The position numbers and the translations under genes were made by a program. 64,000 nucleotides of DNA from assembly GCF_014203735.1 (NCBI RefSeq), contig NZ_JACHJQ010000005.1:898326-962325 (forward strand). Reading direction: 5' to 3'. The DNA comes from Actinophytocola algeriensis. GTDB taxonomy: Bacteria > Actinomycetota > Actinomycetes > Mycobacteriales > Pseudonocardiaceae. Below are positions 46,196 to 54,629 of the stretch, one piece after another. Position 1 is the first letter of the stretch; every line of letters begins with the position of its first letter. The notes beneath the pieces were generated by a model. That model was not told where the DNA came from, did not search any database, and saw only the letters and a program-made list of their open reading frames with translations.

Positions 46196-47074
46196 ATGGT
46201 GTGGCTGACATGGCGGCAGCACCGCGCGCAGGTGCTGGTGACCGCCGGTTTTCTCGTGCTGGTGGGGGTGCTGCTGCTCGTGCACGGGCTCGGCGCCGAC
46301 GGGCTGACGGGGGACGCGTTGACCGCGCGGTTCCAGTCGATCTACACCTACGTCAGCTGGCTGCCCGCGGTGCCGCTGGTCGCCGGGCTGTTCTGGGGTG
46401 CGCCGCTGCTGGCGCGGGAGCTGGAACGGGGCACGCACCGGCTCGCGTGGACGCAGTCGGTGACCAGGCGCCGGTGGCTCGCCACGAAACTGGGCTTGCT
46501 GGGGCTCGCGGTCACCGTGGCGGGGCTCCTGCTCGGCGTGATGGTGAGCGCCTGGCTGACCGCGTTCGACGGCGTCCGGTCCGCCGACCGGTTCTCCGAC
46601 CCGGTGATGTTCGGCGCCACCGGGGTGGCCGGGGGCGTGTGGTGGCTGTTCGCGTTCGCCATCGGCACCGCCGCAGGCGGCCTGACCCGCAGGACACTGC
46701 CCGCGTTCGCGGTGACCATCGCGGTGTTCCTGACCGCCATGTTCGCGATGTTCGCGGTGTTCCAGGTGCGGGACCTCTACGCGGAACCGGAGCGGATGCT
46801 CGCGGAAGGGCCGCCCGCGGACGCTTTCGTCACCGACTCGGCGTTCGTGTCCCCGGCCGGTGTCGAGGTGTCCGGCGACGTGCCGGAGTGCGCCACGGCG
46901 GGCCGGGACACCTACCTGGACTGCGTCGACGAGGCCGGTTACCGATCTGTCCTGTACTACCAGCCCGCCGACCGGTACTGGCGGTTCCAGTGGACGGAGG
47001 CCGGGCTCCTGGCCGTCGTGTCGGTCCTGCTGGCGGGCCCGGTCGCCTACCGCGTGGCGCGGCGGCCGGTCTGA
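46196..47074 (+). CDS. ABC transporter permease (copy 1)
   Basis: The 292-residue protein has six membrane helices and an extracellular loop before the last one. It starts MVWLTWRQHRAQ and ends with LYYQPADRYWRFQWTEAGLL then a final helix. The next gene is a clear paralogue. The ATG at 46196 follows AGAGGGGATATGAGAC. The TGA overlaps the next ATG (TGATG). It is a transmembrane partner for the ABC ATPase at 45220. Confidence 0.82.
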   Translation: MVWLTWRQHRAQVLVTAGFLVLVGVLLLVHGLGADGLTGDALTARFQSIYTYVSWLPAVPLVAGLFWGAPLLARELERGTHRLAWTQSVTRRRWLATKLGLLGLAVTVAGLLLGVMVSAWLTAFDGVRSADRFSDPVMFGATGVAGGVWWLFAFAIGTAAGGLTRRTLPAFAVTIAVFLTAMFAMFAVFQVRDLYAEPERMLAEGPPADAFVTDSAFVSPAGVEVSGDVPECATAGRDTYLDCVDEAGYRSVLYYQPADRYWRFQWTEAGLLAVVSVLLAGPVAYRVARRPV

Positions 47075-47898
47075 TGCTGTGGCTGACGTGGCGTCAGCAC
47101 CGCGCGCAGACCCTGGTGACGGTGGTGCTGATCGCGGGCGCGGCGCTGCTGCTGGTGCTCGACGCGGTGCCGTTCGTTCTGGTGAAGACGTTGCCCGTGG
47201 TGCCGGTGTTCGTCGGGCTGTTCTGGGGTGTGCCGCTGCTGGCGCGGGAGTACGAGCGCGGCACCGACCGTCTCGTGTGGACACAGTCGGTGCCGAGGTC
47301 GCGGTGGCTGGTGGTGAAGTTCACCGTCCTCGGCACCGCGGTCGTGCTCGCCGGGCTCGCGTTCGGCGCCGTGGTGCTCGGGTGGACGGCGTCGGCGGAC
47401 GCGCCGGTCGACCGGTTCTCCGACGAGGTCTTCGGCGTCAGCGGCGTCGTGGCGGGCGCGTGGTTTCTCGCGGTGTTCACGCTCGGTGCCGCGTCGGGGG
47501 CGGTGCTGCGGCGGATGCTGCCCGCGATGGCGGTGACCACCGCGGTGTTCGCGGGGCTCGTGGTCGGCGCGTACCTGGCGCGTGGGCACTACGCGGAACC
47601 GGAGGTCGCGCTCTCCGGTGCGCACGGGATGGCGGTGCCCGCCGACGCGCTGGTCACCGGCACCGGGGTGGTCGGCCCGGCGGGTGACCTGCTGTCGTGG
47701 GACGACGCGATGAGCGCCTGCGCGGGCGCGGAACCGGTCGGCTGCATGCGTGACCGCGGCTACGAACAGCAGTACACCCTGTACCAGCCCGCGGACCGGT
47801 ACTGGCGGTTCCAGTGGACGGAGACGGGACTGCTGCTGGTCATCGCGCTCGTCCTGGCCGGCGTGACCGCGCGCCAGGTGGTCAACCGGTCGCGATAG
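47074..47898 (+). CDS. ABC transporter permease (copy 2)
   Basis: The 274-residue protein shares MLWLTWRQHRAQ and YQPADRYWRFQWTETGLL with copy 1, so the pair arose by tandem duplication. The central region has diverged (EVFGVSGVVAGAWF). Six helices are predicted. It starts at the TGATG junction and ends 17 bp into the convergent DinB-like gene. A heterodimeric membrane domain is likely. Confidence 0.82.
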   Translation: MLWLTWRQHRAQTLVTVVLIAGAALLLVLDAVPFVLVKTLPVVPVFVGLFWGVPLLAREYERGTDRLVWTQSVPRSRWLVVKFTVLGTAVVLAGLAFGAVVLGWTASADAPVDRFSDEVFGVSGVVAGAWFLAVFTLGAASGAVLRRMLPAMAVTTAVFAGLVVGAYLARGHYAEPEVALSGAHGMAVPADALVTGTGVVGPAGDLLSWDDAMSACAGAEPVGCMRDRGYEQQYTLYQPADRYWRFQWTETGLLLVIALVLAGVTARQVVNRSR

Positions 47899-48508
47899 GC
47901 GCGCTGTGCCACCGCCACTCGGTCCTCAGTGGACGACCGGGTAGCTCGCCGCGGCCCGTGGCCCACAACAGGGTGCGCCACGGGTCGCCGGTCACCTCGA
48001 CGTCCGGGAAGAGCCGGGCCAGGACGCGCTCGCACAGGTCGGCGGGCGGCGTCCACGGCACGCCGAGCCCTGCGGCGATGTCCGCGGTGTGCACCAGCAC
48101 TTCCACGACACCCATCGCGGCGAAACCCTCCGCGTCGGCGAGGCCGAACACGTGGTACCCGCGTGCCTCCGGCGGGGCCGTGCGCACGGCCGCCGCGAGC
48201 AGCGCCCCACACGCGTCCACGACCTGCAGCAACCCGGCCGGGCCCGCGTCGGGATCGGCGAACAGCGCGACCTCCGGGCCGCCCTCGCGCCGCGCGCTCA
48301 GGGTGAACGGGTCGGGGCCCTGCTCCTCCTGCGGCGTGCGGGCGATCTGCGTCGCGTAGTAGAAGAGGTCGTCGGCGACGTGCTCGGCCGTCTCCCAGCA
48401 GGTCCACGACACGTCACCGGCCGGGGTGTCCCAACCGGACGGTGCGGCGGCGAGGGCGCCGACCGCGAGGCGGACGGACAGGGCGACGTCATCAGCGGTT
48501 ACCGGCAC
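47882..48508 (-). CDS. DinB/mycothiol-maleylpyruvate-isomerase-fold protein
   Basis: The roughly 208-residue four-helix-bundle protein has SWTCWETAEHVADDLFYYAT near residue 35 and AAMGVVEVLVHTADIAAGLG further on, providing possible metal-binding His residues. This is the TIGR03083/DinB_2-like family used in mycothiol-dependent chemistry; the reaction is not predictable. The GTG at 48508 is favoured, although a TTG at 48538 is also in frame. It is 13 bp from the response regulator stop on the same strand. Confidence 0.72.
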   Translation of the reverse strand: MPVTADDVALSVRLAVGALAAAPSGWDTPAGDVSWTCWETAEHVADDLFYYATQIARTPQEEQGPDPFTLSARREGGPEVALFADPDAGPAGLLQVVDACGALLAAAVRTAPPEARGYHVFGLADAEGFAAMGVVEVLVHTADIAAGLGVPWTPPADLCERVLARLFPDVEVTGDPWRTLLWATGRGELPGRPLRTEWRWHSAPIATG

Positions 48509-48521
48509 AGCCGCGACCGTA

Positions 48522-49187
48522 TCAAGCAGGGGTGACAAGACCGGACTCGTACGCGGCGATCACCAGCTGCGCCCGGTCCCTCGCGGCCAGCTTGCTCAGC
48601 AACCGCCCGATGTGCGTCTTCACGGTGGCGAGCCCGAGGTGCAGGTGCGCCGCGATCTCGGCGTTGGACAGGCCGCGGGCGATCAGCAGCAGCACCTCCC
48701 GCTCCCGCTCGGTGACCCCCTCGAGCCCGGCAGGCCCGGCAGGCCTGGCCGTGGTTTCCGGTCGCCTGGTGAACTCGGCGATCAGCCTGCGGGTCACGGT
48801 CGGCGCGAGCAGCGCCTCGCCCTCGGCCACCACCCGGATCGCCGAGAGCAGGTCCGCGGGCGGTGTGTCCTTGAGCAGGAACCCGCTCGCACCGGCACGC
48901 AGCGCCGCGTACACGTAGTCGTCCAGGTCGAACGTGGTCAGGATCAACACCCGCACCGCCGAGGTCGCCGGATCGCCGCAGATCCGCCGGGTGGCCTCGA
49001 TGCCGTCCATCCTCGGCATGCGCACGTCCATCAGCACGACGTCCGGCAGCGTCCGGCCCGCCAGCTCGACCGCCGCCACCCCGTCCTCCGCCTCGCCGAC
49101 GGCCGTGAACCCCGGCTCGGTCTCCACGAGGAGCCGGAAACTGCCGCGCACCAAGGCCTGGTCGTCGGCCACCAGCACCCTGGTCAC
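48522..49187 (-). CDS. NarL/LuxR-family response regulator
   Basis: The 221-residue protein has a receiver domain (1-120) with acidic ADDQ, phosphoacceptor in VVLMDVRMPRMDG (Asp54), TT in LILTTFD and a conserved Lys in LLKDTPP. The LuxR helix-turn-helix (about 155-215) shows TEREREVLLLIARGLSNAEIAAHLHLGLATVKTHIGRLL. It is the partner of the histidine kinase, whose stop it overlaps (GTGA). The divergent ABC transporter is the likely target. Confidence 0.92.
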   Translation of the reverse strand: MTRVLVADDQALVRGSFRLLVETEPGFTAVGEAEDGVAAVELAGRTLPDVVLMDVRMPRMDGIEATRRICGDPATSAVRVLILTTFDLDDYVYAALRAGASGFLLKDTPPADLLSAIRVVAEGEALLAPTVTRRLIAEFTRRPETTARPAGPAGLEGVTEREREVLLLIARGLSNAEIAAHLHLGLATVKTHIGRLLSKLAARDRAQLVIAAYESGLVTPA

Positions 49188-50326
49188 CTCGGCAGCACCG
49201 CCTCGATCCGCCACCCGCCACCGGTCTGGGGGCCCGCCTCGAACGTCCCGCCGTACACCGCCACCCGCTCCCGCATCCCGATCAGCCCGTGCCCGCCCGG
49301 ACCCCGTTCGACCCTCGGGCCCGTGTTGGTCACCTCGATCCGCACATTCTCCTCGGTCACCGCCACCGTGATCGCGCACCGGGTGGGTGCCGCGTGGCGG
49401 ACCACGTTCGTCAGCGCCTCCTGCGCGATCCGGTACACCGAAAGGCCGATGCCCTCGGGCAATGCCCCGGTGTCGTCGAGCGACAGCGACACCGTGACCC
49501 CGGCGGTACGGGCCCGCTCGACGAGCGCGGGGATGCCGGCCGGGCCCGGCGCGGGTGCCAGCGCCGGACTGTCGACTTCGGACCGCAGGACACCGAGCAG
49601 GTGGCGCATCTCGGTCAGCGAGCCCCGGCTGGCCGCCTCGATCACCCGCAGCGCCTCACGTGCCTCGGCGGGCCGTGCCTCGGCGACGTGGTTGCCGATG
49701 CCCGCCTTCACGGCGATCAGGCTCATGTTGTGCGCCACGATGTCGTGCAGCTCCCGCGCGATCCGCAGCCGTTCCTCGGCCACCGCCTGCTCGGTGCGCC
49801 GCACCGCCTCGTCCTCGGCGTGCCTGCGCCGCTCGCGGGCGGCGAACCCGAGCGCCCAGCCGGTGACGAGCACGAGCCAGCCGAACGTGACGCCGAGCAG
49901 GCTGTCGCCCCACGGCTCGGTGAGCGCGTCCGTGAACCGGTCGAACAGCATCACCGCGACGGTCCCGGCGAGCCCGGCCGCGAGTGCGGGCACCGACCGC
50001 CGCCGCGGCGCCTCGCTCGCCACCAGGTAGAGCGCGATGGCGACGGCGGTGACCGGTGCGCCCATGGCCACGGTGGGGATGACCCCGGTCAGCATGGCGA
50101 CGAGGGAGGCGGCGAGGCAGACCGCGTACGCACGCACGGGTACCAGTCGCCGCACGGCGATGGGGCCCGCGACGAACACGGCGACCACCACCGACACCCA
50201 GCGCGGCTCTGCGATGCCGTCCTGTGCGTTGGCGTCGAGGGCCGCGTAGACGACGACGGCGAGCAGTGCCGCGGCCACGACCACGTCGAAGGCGACGAGG
50301 TAGCGGGAGCGCAACAGTGTCAGCAC
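49184..50326 (-). CDS. Sensor histidine kinase (HisKA_3/NarX-type)
   Basis: The 380-residue protein has five or six N-terminal membrane helices with little extracellular sequence, an intramembrane-sensing style. Then follow RIARELHDIVAHNMSLIAVKAG (phosphoacceptor His) and a C-terminal ATPase with QEALTNVVRHA and GGHGLIGMRERV. It phosphorylates the downstream regulator, probably in response to envelope stress or an antimicrobial. The GTG at 50326 is used. It is divergent from the ABC ATPase gene by 143 bp. Confidence 0.9.
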   Translation of the reverse strand: MLTLLRSRYLVAFDVVVAAALLAVVVYAALDANAQDGIAEPRWVSVVVAVFVAGPIAVRRLVPVRAYAVCLAASLVAMLTGVIPTVAMGAPVTAVAIALYLVASEAPRRRSVPALAAGLAGTVAVMLFDRFTDALTEPWGDSLLGVTFGWLVLVTGWALGFAARERRRHAEDEAVRRTEQAVAEERLRIARELHDIVAHNMSLIAVKAGIGNHVAEARPAEAREALRVIEAASRGSLTEMRHLLGVLRSEVDSPALAPAPGPAGIPALVERARTAGVTVSLSLDDTGALPEGIGLSVYRIAQEALTNVVRHAAPTRCAITVAVTEENVRIEVTNTGPRVERGPGGHGLIGMRERVAVYGGTFEAGPQTGGGWRIEAVLPR

Positions 50327-50363
50327 GACCCGACGGTAACCGGCACACCGGGGCTGTGGCGTC

Positions 50364-50387
50364 CCACCACGGGTTGACCCGTGGTGG
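50364..50387. promoter_or_regulatory. Perfect palindrome CCACCACGGG-TTGA-CCCGTGGTGG
   Basis: A 24-bp inverted repeat with perfect 10-bp arms lies between the divergent histidine kinase and ABC ATPase genes. Its position favours a regulator-binding site controlling one or both directions over a terminator. Confidence 0.55.
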
Positions 50388-50469
50388 CTGGCGCCCGACC
50401 CCGGGCGGACGCGGAAGTCCGGCCCGCGGTCCGATGTGGCGGACGGGGGATTCGGAGACCGTTGACGCC

Positions 50470-51210
50470 ATGCAGAACCAACCAGCGGCGCGGGCCCGCG
50501 CGCTCACCAAGGTCTACGGCGACGGCGATTCCCGTGTCGTCGCACTGTCCTCCGTCGACGTCGAATTCTACAGTGGACGGTTCACGGCGATCATGGGGCC
50601 GTCCGGCTCCGGCAAGTCCACGCTCATGCACTGCGTCGCGGGCCTCGACGCGCCCACGAGCGGCGAGGTGTTCCTCGGCGACGCGGAGCTCGCGGACATG
50701 ACCGACAACCAGCTGACCGCGTTGCGCAGGGACCGCGTCGGGTTCGTGTTCCAGGCGTTCAACCTGCTGCCGACGCTGACCGCGTGGGAGAACATCACGC
50801 TCCCGCTCGACCTGGCCGGCCGCGAACCGGACCGGGAGCTGGCGGACGCGATCGTCGACGCCGTCGGGCTGCGCGACCGCCTGCACCACCGGCCCGCCCA
50901 GCTCTCCGGCGGTCAGCAGCAACGCGTGGCGTGCGCCCGCGCACTGATCACGAACCCGGACGTGGTGTTCGCCGACGAGCCGACCGGCGCCCTGGACTCC
51001 CGGTCCTCGGCCGACCTGCTGGACCTGCTGCGCACGAGCGTCGACCGGTTCGGCAGGACGGTGGTGATGGTGACCCACGAACCCGCGGCCGCCGCGTACG
51101 CGGACCGGGTCCTGTTCCTGGCCGACGGCCGCCTGGTCGACGAACTGACCGCGCCGACCGCGGACCGCGTGCTGGACCGCATGAAGCACCTGGAACGGGT
51201 GGCCGTCTGA
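50470..51210 (+). CDS. MacB/LolD-type ABC transporter ATP-binding protein
   Basis: The 246-residue ATPase has Walker A GPSGSGKST, Q-loop FQAFNLLPTLTAWEN, signature LSGGQQQRVACARAL, Walker B VVFADEPTGALDSRS and H-loop VTHEPAAA. The DEPTGALD and QAFNLLP forms are typical of MacB/FtsE-related exporters. It works with the 821-residue FtsX-like permease that follows in a TGATG overlap. The divergent two-component system probably regulates it. Confidence 0.9.
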   Translation: MQNQPAARARALTKVYGDGDSRVVALSSVDVEFYSGRFTAIMGPSGSGKSTLMHCVAGLDAPTSGEVFLGDAELADMTDNQLTALRRDRVGFVFQAFNLLPTLTAWENITLPLDLAGREPDRELADAIVDAVGLRDRLHHRPAQLSGGQQQRVACARALITNPDVVFADEPTGALDSRSSADLLDLLRTSVDRFGRTVVMVTHEPAAAAYADRVLFLADGRLVDELTAPTADRVLDRMKHLERVAV

Positions 51211-53675
51211 TGCTGCGGGCGATGCTGCGCGACCTGCGCGCACACAAGGGCCGGATCGCGATGACCCTCGTGGCGATCGTGCTCGGGGTGACGTTCGTGG
51301 TCGCGACACTGGTGATCTCCGACTCGACCGCCGCGTCGTTCACCGGCGCGGGCACGCGGTCCGATGTGGACCTCGCGGTCCGCGGCCCCGAGGAGCAGCC
51401 GATCCTGACACGTGCCGACGTGGACCGCCTGGCCGGCGTGCCGGGCGTGACCGGCGCGACCGGCGTGCTCGTCGCGCGGGCGGCGGTCGTGGGCACCGAC
51501 GGCAAGATCATCCCCGGCCGCCACGCCACCGCGGGCACCGGCTGGGACGACACCGGCCGCTTCGCGCTGACCGAGGGCCGGGCGCCGGCACGCGGTGAGG
51601 CGGCGCTGTCGCGGTCGGCCGCGAGCGAGGCAGGCCTGACGCCGGGTGACGAGGCGAGGATCCTCCTGCCGGGTGGTCGCGAGACCCGTGTCGTGGTCGC
51701 GGGCACCTTCGACTACCGGACCCTGGGCGTCGAGTCCGTCCCGGAGGTGGCGTTCGCGGCGTCGGCCGCCGGGGAACTGCTCGGTGACTCCTACACCCGG
51801 GTCGAACTGGCGGCCGCACCCGGCACACAGGTGAGCGCGGCGGTCCGGCAGCTGACGACCGCACCGGGCCTGACGGTGAGCACCGGTGAGGAACTCGCGG
51901 CCGAGGCACGGGACGAGGCGGACTCGGCGGCGCGGTCGACGCGGGAGTCGCTGCTCGCGTTCGTGGCGGTGGCGCTGCTGGTGGCCATGTTCGTCATCGC
52001 CAACACCTTCACGATGCTGGTCACCCAGCGGGTGCGGCAGTTCGCGCTGCTGCGGGCGGTGGGCGCGAGCAGGCGGCAGGTCCGCCGCACGGTGTTGCTG
52101 GAGGCCGCGGCCCTGGGGTTCGCCGGCGCGACGGTCGGTGTGGTGGCGGGTGTCGCGCTCGGGCTGCTCGGCATGTGGGCCTTCACCCCGGCGGACGAGC
52201 CGGTCACCTACGCCGTGTCACCGCTGGCCGTCGGCATCGGCTACGCGGTCGGCATCGGCGTGACCGCGGTCGCGGCGTGGGGAGCGTCGCGGCGCGCGGC
52301 GGCCGTACCGCCGATCGCCGCACTCCGCCTCGACGCCACCTCGGGCGGCCCCGGCCACCGCGGCGGCCGGGTGCGCGCCGTGGCCGGGGCGGTGCTGCTC
52401 CTCGTCGGTGTCCTGGCTGTCGCGCTGCTCTCCGGCGAGGGCCTGAGCACGACAGAGCGGGTGCTGTGCCTGGCCGCCGGGGTGGTCGGCTGGCTCGGGG
52501 TGCTGCTCCTCGCGCCGCTGCTCGCCGCCGTCGTGCTGCGGCCGGTGGCGCGGCTCGCCGGGCGGCGGGGCGGGCCGGTCGCGCGGCTGGCGACCCGGGG
52601 CGCCGTCCGCGATCCCCGCCGCACCGCGGCCACCTCGTCGGCGCTGCTCGTCGGGCTCGCGCTCGTCTGCGCGTTCGCGACGCTGGGGGAGACCATGGTG
52701 TCGATGTCCGGCGCCGCCGTCCGGACCACGGTGCCGGCGGACGCCACCATCCTGCGCTCGGCGTCCGGGGACGACCCGCTCGGCGCCGACGTGCTCGACC
52801 GGGCCCGCGCGACCCCGGGCGTCGACCGGGTCGCCGCCGATCGGTACACCCTGGTCGGCATCACCCACGCCGGGGGCACCGGCCGCACCTCGGTGTCGGC
52901 GATCGAACCGGCCGGGTTCACCGGCGTGCTCACGCCCAGGATCGTCGAGGGGAGTGGTGACCTGCGGCGCGGGGTCGTGGTCGGCACCAACGAGGCCGCG
53001 ATGCTCGGGGTGGGCCTCGGCGACGAGGTCGCGTTCGAGTTCCCCGGCGCGCCACCCGTGCGGCAGGAGATCGTCGGGATGATCGACACCATCGAGGGCC
53101 AGCCACTGTTCTACCTCGACGTCGACCGGGCACCGGCCGCGCTCCGCGACCGGGTCACCACCGTCTACGCGATGGGGGACGCGCGGGCGGCGCTCGACGC
53201 CGCGTTCCTGCACCGGCCCGACGTGGCGGTGACCGACCGGGAAGGGGTCCTCGCCGAGGGGATCGCCGAGTTCCAGCTACTGCTGTCGGTCATGTACGCG
53301 ATGTTCGGGGCCGCGATCGTGATCGCCGTGTTCGGGGTGATCAACACCCTCGCGCTGTCGGTCATCGAACGGTCACGGGAGGTCGGGGTGCTGCGCGCGG
53401 TGGGGGCGACCCGGCGGCTGGTGCGGCGCACCGTACGGCTGGAGAGCATCGTGATCTGCGGGTACGGGGGCGTGCTCGGGATCGTGGTCGGGCTGCTGTT
53501 CGGCGCGGTCATGCAGCACGTCATGCTCGGCAACCCGCTGTTCGAATTCGGGGCGCCGATGCTGGTGGTGGTGATCTCGCTGGCCGGGATGGTGCTGGTC
53601 GGGGTGCTGTCGGCGATGTGGCCTGCGCGGCGCGCCGCGAAGACCGACGTCCTCACCGCCGTCAGGGCGGACTGA
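51210..53675 (+). CDS. FtsX-like (MacB-type) ABC permease, long form
   Basis: The 821-residue permease has ten predicted helices in two FtsX modules. The first is around residues 250-360 and the second near the end (LLSVMYAMFGAAIVIAVFGVINTLALSVIERSREVGVLRAVGATRR). Large extracellular regions lie between them. Such proteins transport or sense antimicrobial peptides or lipids. It starts in a TGATG overlap with the ATPase. Its last 14 bases overlap the convergent PptH gene. Confidence 0.88.
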   Translation: MLRAMLRDLRAHKGRIAMTLVAIVLGVTFVVATLVISDSTAASFTGAGTRSDVDLAVRGPEEQPILTRADVDRLAGVPGVTGATGVLVARAAVVGTDGKIIPGRHATAGTGWDDTGRFALTEGRAPARGEAALSRSAASEAGLTPGDEARILLPGGRETRVVVAGTFDYRTLGVESVPEVAFAASAAGELLGDSYTRVELAAAPGTQVSAAVRQLTTAPGLTVSTGEELAAEARDEADSAARSTRESLLAFVAVALLVAMFVIANTFTMLVTQRVRQFALLRAVGASRRQVRRTVLLEAAALGFAGATVGVVAGVALGLLGMWAFTPADEPVTYAVSPLAVGIGYAVGIGVTAVAAWGASRRAAAVPPIAALRLDATSGGPGHRGGRVRAVAGAVLLLVGVLAVALLSGEGLSTTERVLCLAAGVVGWLGVLLLAPLLAAVVLRPVARLAGRRGGPVARLATRGAVRDPRRTAATSSALLVGLALVCAFATLGETMVSMSGAAVRTTVPADATILRSASGDDPLGADVLDRARATPGVDRVAADRYTLVGITHAGGTGRTSVSAIEPAGFTGVLTPRIVEGSGDLRRGVVVGTNEAAMLGVGLGDEVAFEFPGAPPVRQEIVGMIDTIEGQPLFYLDVDRAPAALRDRVTTVYAMGDARAALDAAFLHRPDVAVTDREGVLAEGIAEFQLLLSVMYAMFGAAIVIAVFGVINTLALSVIERSREVGVLRAVGATRRLVRRTVRLESIVICGYGGVLGIVVGLLFGAVMQHVMLGNPLFEFGAPMLVVVISLAGMVLVGVLSAMWPARRAAKTDVLTAVRAD

Positions 53676-54495
53676 CGGGCAGGATGCGGCGGGGCAGGCC
53701 GTGCGGGCGCGTCCTGGGCCGCCACTCCCTCGGGTAGCCCAGGGACACCTCCTCGAACGGCACCCCGTCGTACACCGTGCTCCTCGGGATGTGGAGGTGC
53801 CCGTACACCATGGCGGCGGTGTTGAACCGGGTGTGCCAGTCGGCGGTCAGCTCGGTGCCGCACCACTGGGCGAACTCCGGGAACCGCAGCACCATCGTCG
53901 GCTGCCGGACCAGCGGGTAGTGGTTCACGAGGACGAGCGGCACCGCGGGATCGCACTCCTTGAGCCGCCGCTCGGTCTCGGCGACGCGGGCCCGGCACCA
54001 GTCCTCGCGGGTCGGGTACGGGTCCGGGTGCAGCATGTACTCGTCGGTGCACACCACCCCCGTCTGGTGCGCGTAGGCGAGCCCGGACTCCTTGGTGTCG
54101 TGCCCGGCGGGCAGCCAGGTGTAGTCGTAGCCGAGGAACAGCGGCGCGATCGTCACCGGCCCGTCCGGGCCGTGCCAGGTCTCGTACGGGTCCTCGGGGG
54201 TGAGCACGTCCAGCCGCCTGCACAGCTCGACCAGCGCCTCGTACCGCTCGACGCCGCGGAGGGTGACGGGATCGTCGGGCATCGTCCACAGCTCGTGGTT
54301 GCCCGGCGCCCACACGACCCGCGCGAACCGCTCCTTGAGCAGCGACAGGACCCACGCGACGTCGGTGAGGCGTTCGCCCACGTCACCGGCCACGAGCAGC
54401 CAGTCCTGCGGTGACGCGGCACGCAGCTGTTCGACGACCTCGCGGTTCTCCTGGTAGGTCACGTGCAGGTCGGAGACGGCGACGAGGTTGCTCAC
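53662..54495 (-). CDS. pptH: Metallophosphatase of the PptH (phosphopantetheine hydrolase) family
   Basis: The 277-residue calcineurin-like phosphatase has VSDLHVTYQ, LLVAGDVGERL, APGNHELW (metal ligands), a distinctive CGTELTADWHTRFN, VYGHLHIPRSTVYDGV and GYPREWRPR. It aligns by eye over nearly its whole length to Rv2795c PptH, which removes 4'-phosphopantetheine from acyl carrier proteins. It is shorter at the C-terminus. No PptT gene is adjacent, unlike M. tuberculosis, where pptT lies next to pptH. The GTG at 54495 is used. Confidence 0.8.
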   Translation of the reverse strand: MSNLVAVSDLHVTYQENREVVEQLRAASPQDWLLVAGDVGERLTDVAWVLSLLKERFARVVWAPGNHELWTMPDDPVTLRGVERYEALVELCRRLDVLTPEDPYETWHGPDGPVTIAPLFLGYDYTWLPAGHDTKESGLAYAHQTGVVCTDEYMLHPDPYPTREDWCRARVAETERRLKECDPAVPLVLVNHYPLVRQPTMVLRFPEFAQWCGTELTADWHTRFNTAAMVYGHLHIPRSTVYDGVPFEEVSLGYPREWRPRTRPHGLPRRILPVSPP

Positions 54496-54629
54496 GTGAT
54501 CCACCCTAACGGTCGCGTTATGCCGGTTGCCCTACCGTGCAGTCGTTGGTGCCCGCTTCGCGAGGTTCCGACGGGATCGGTGACCTTTGGTGGAGAATGG
54601 ACACCGACAACCGAACGAGGGGAGCTCGG

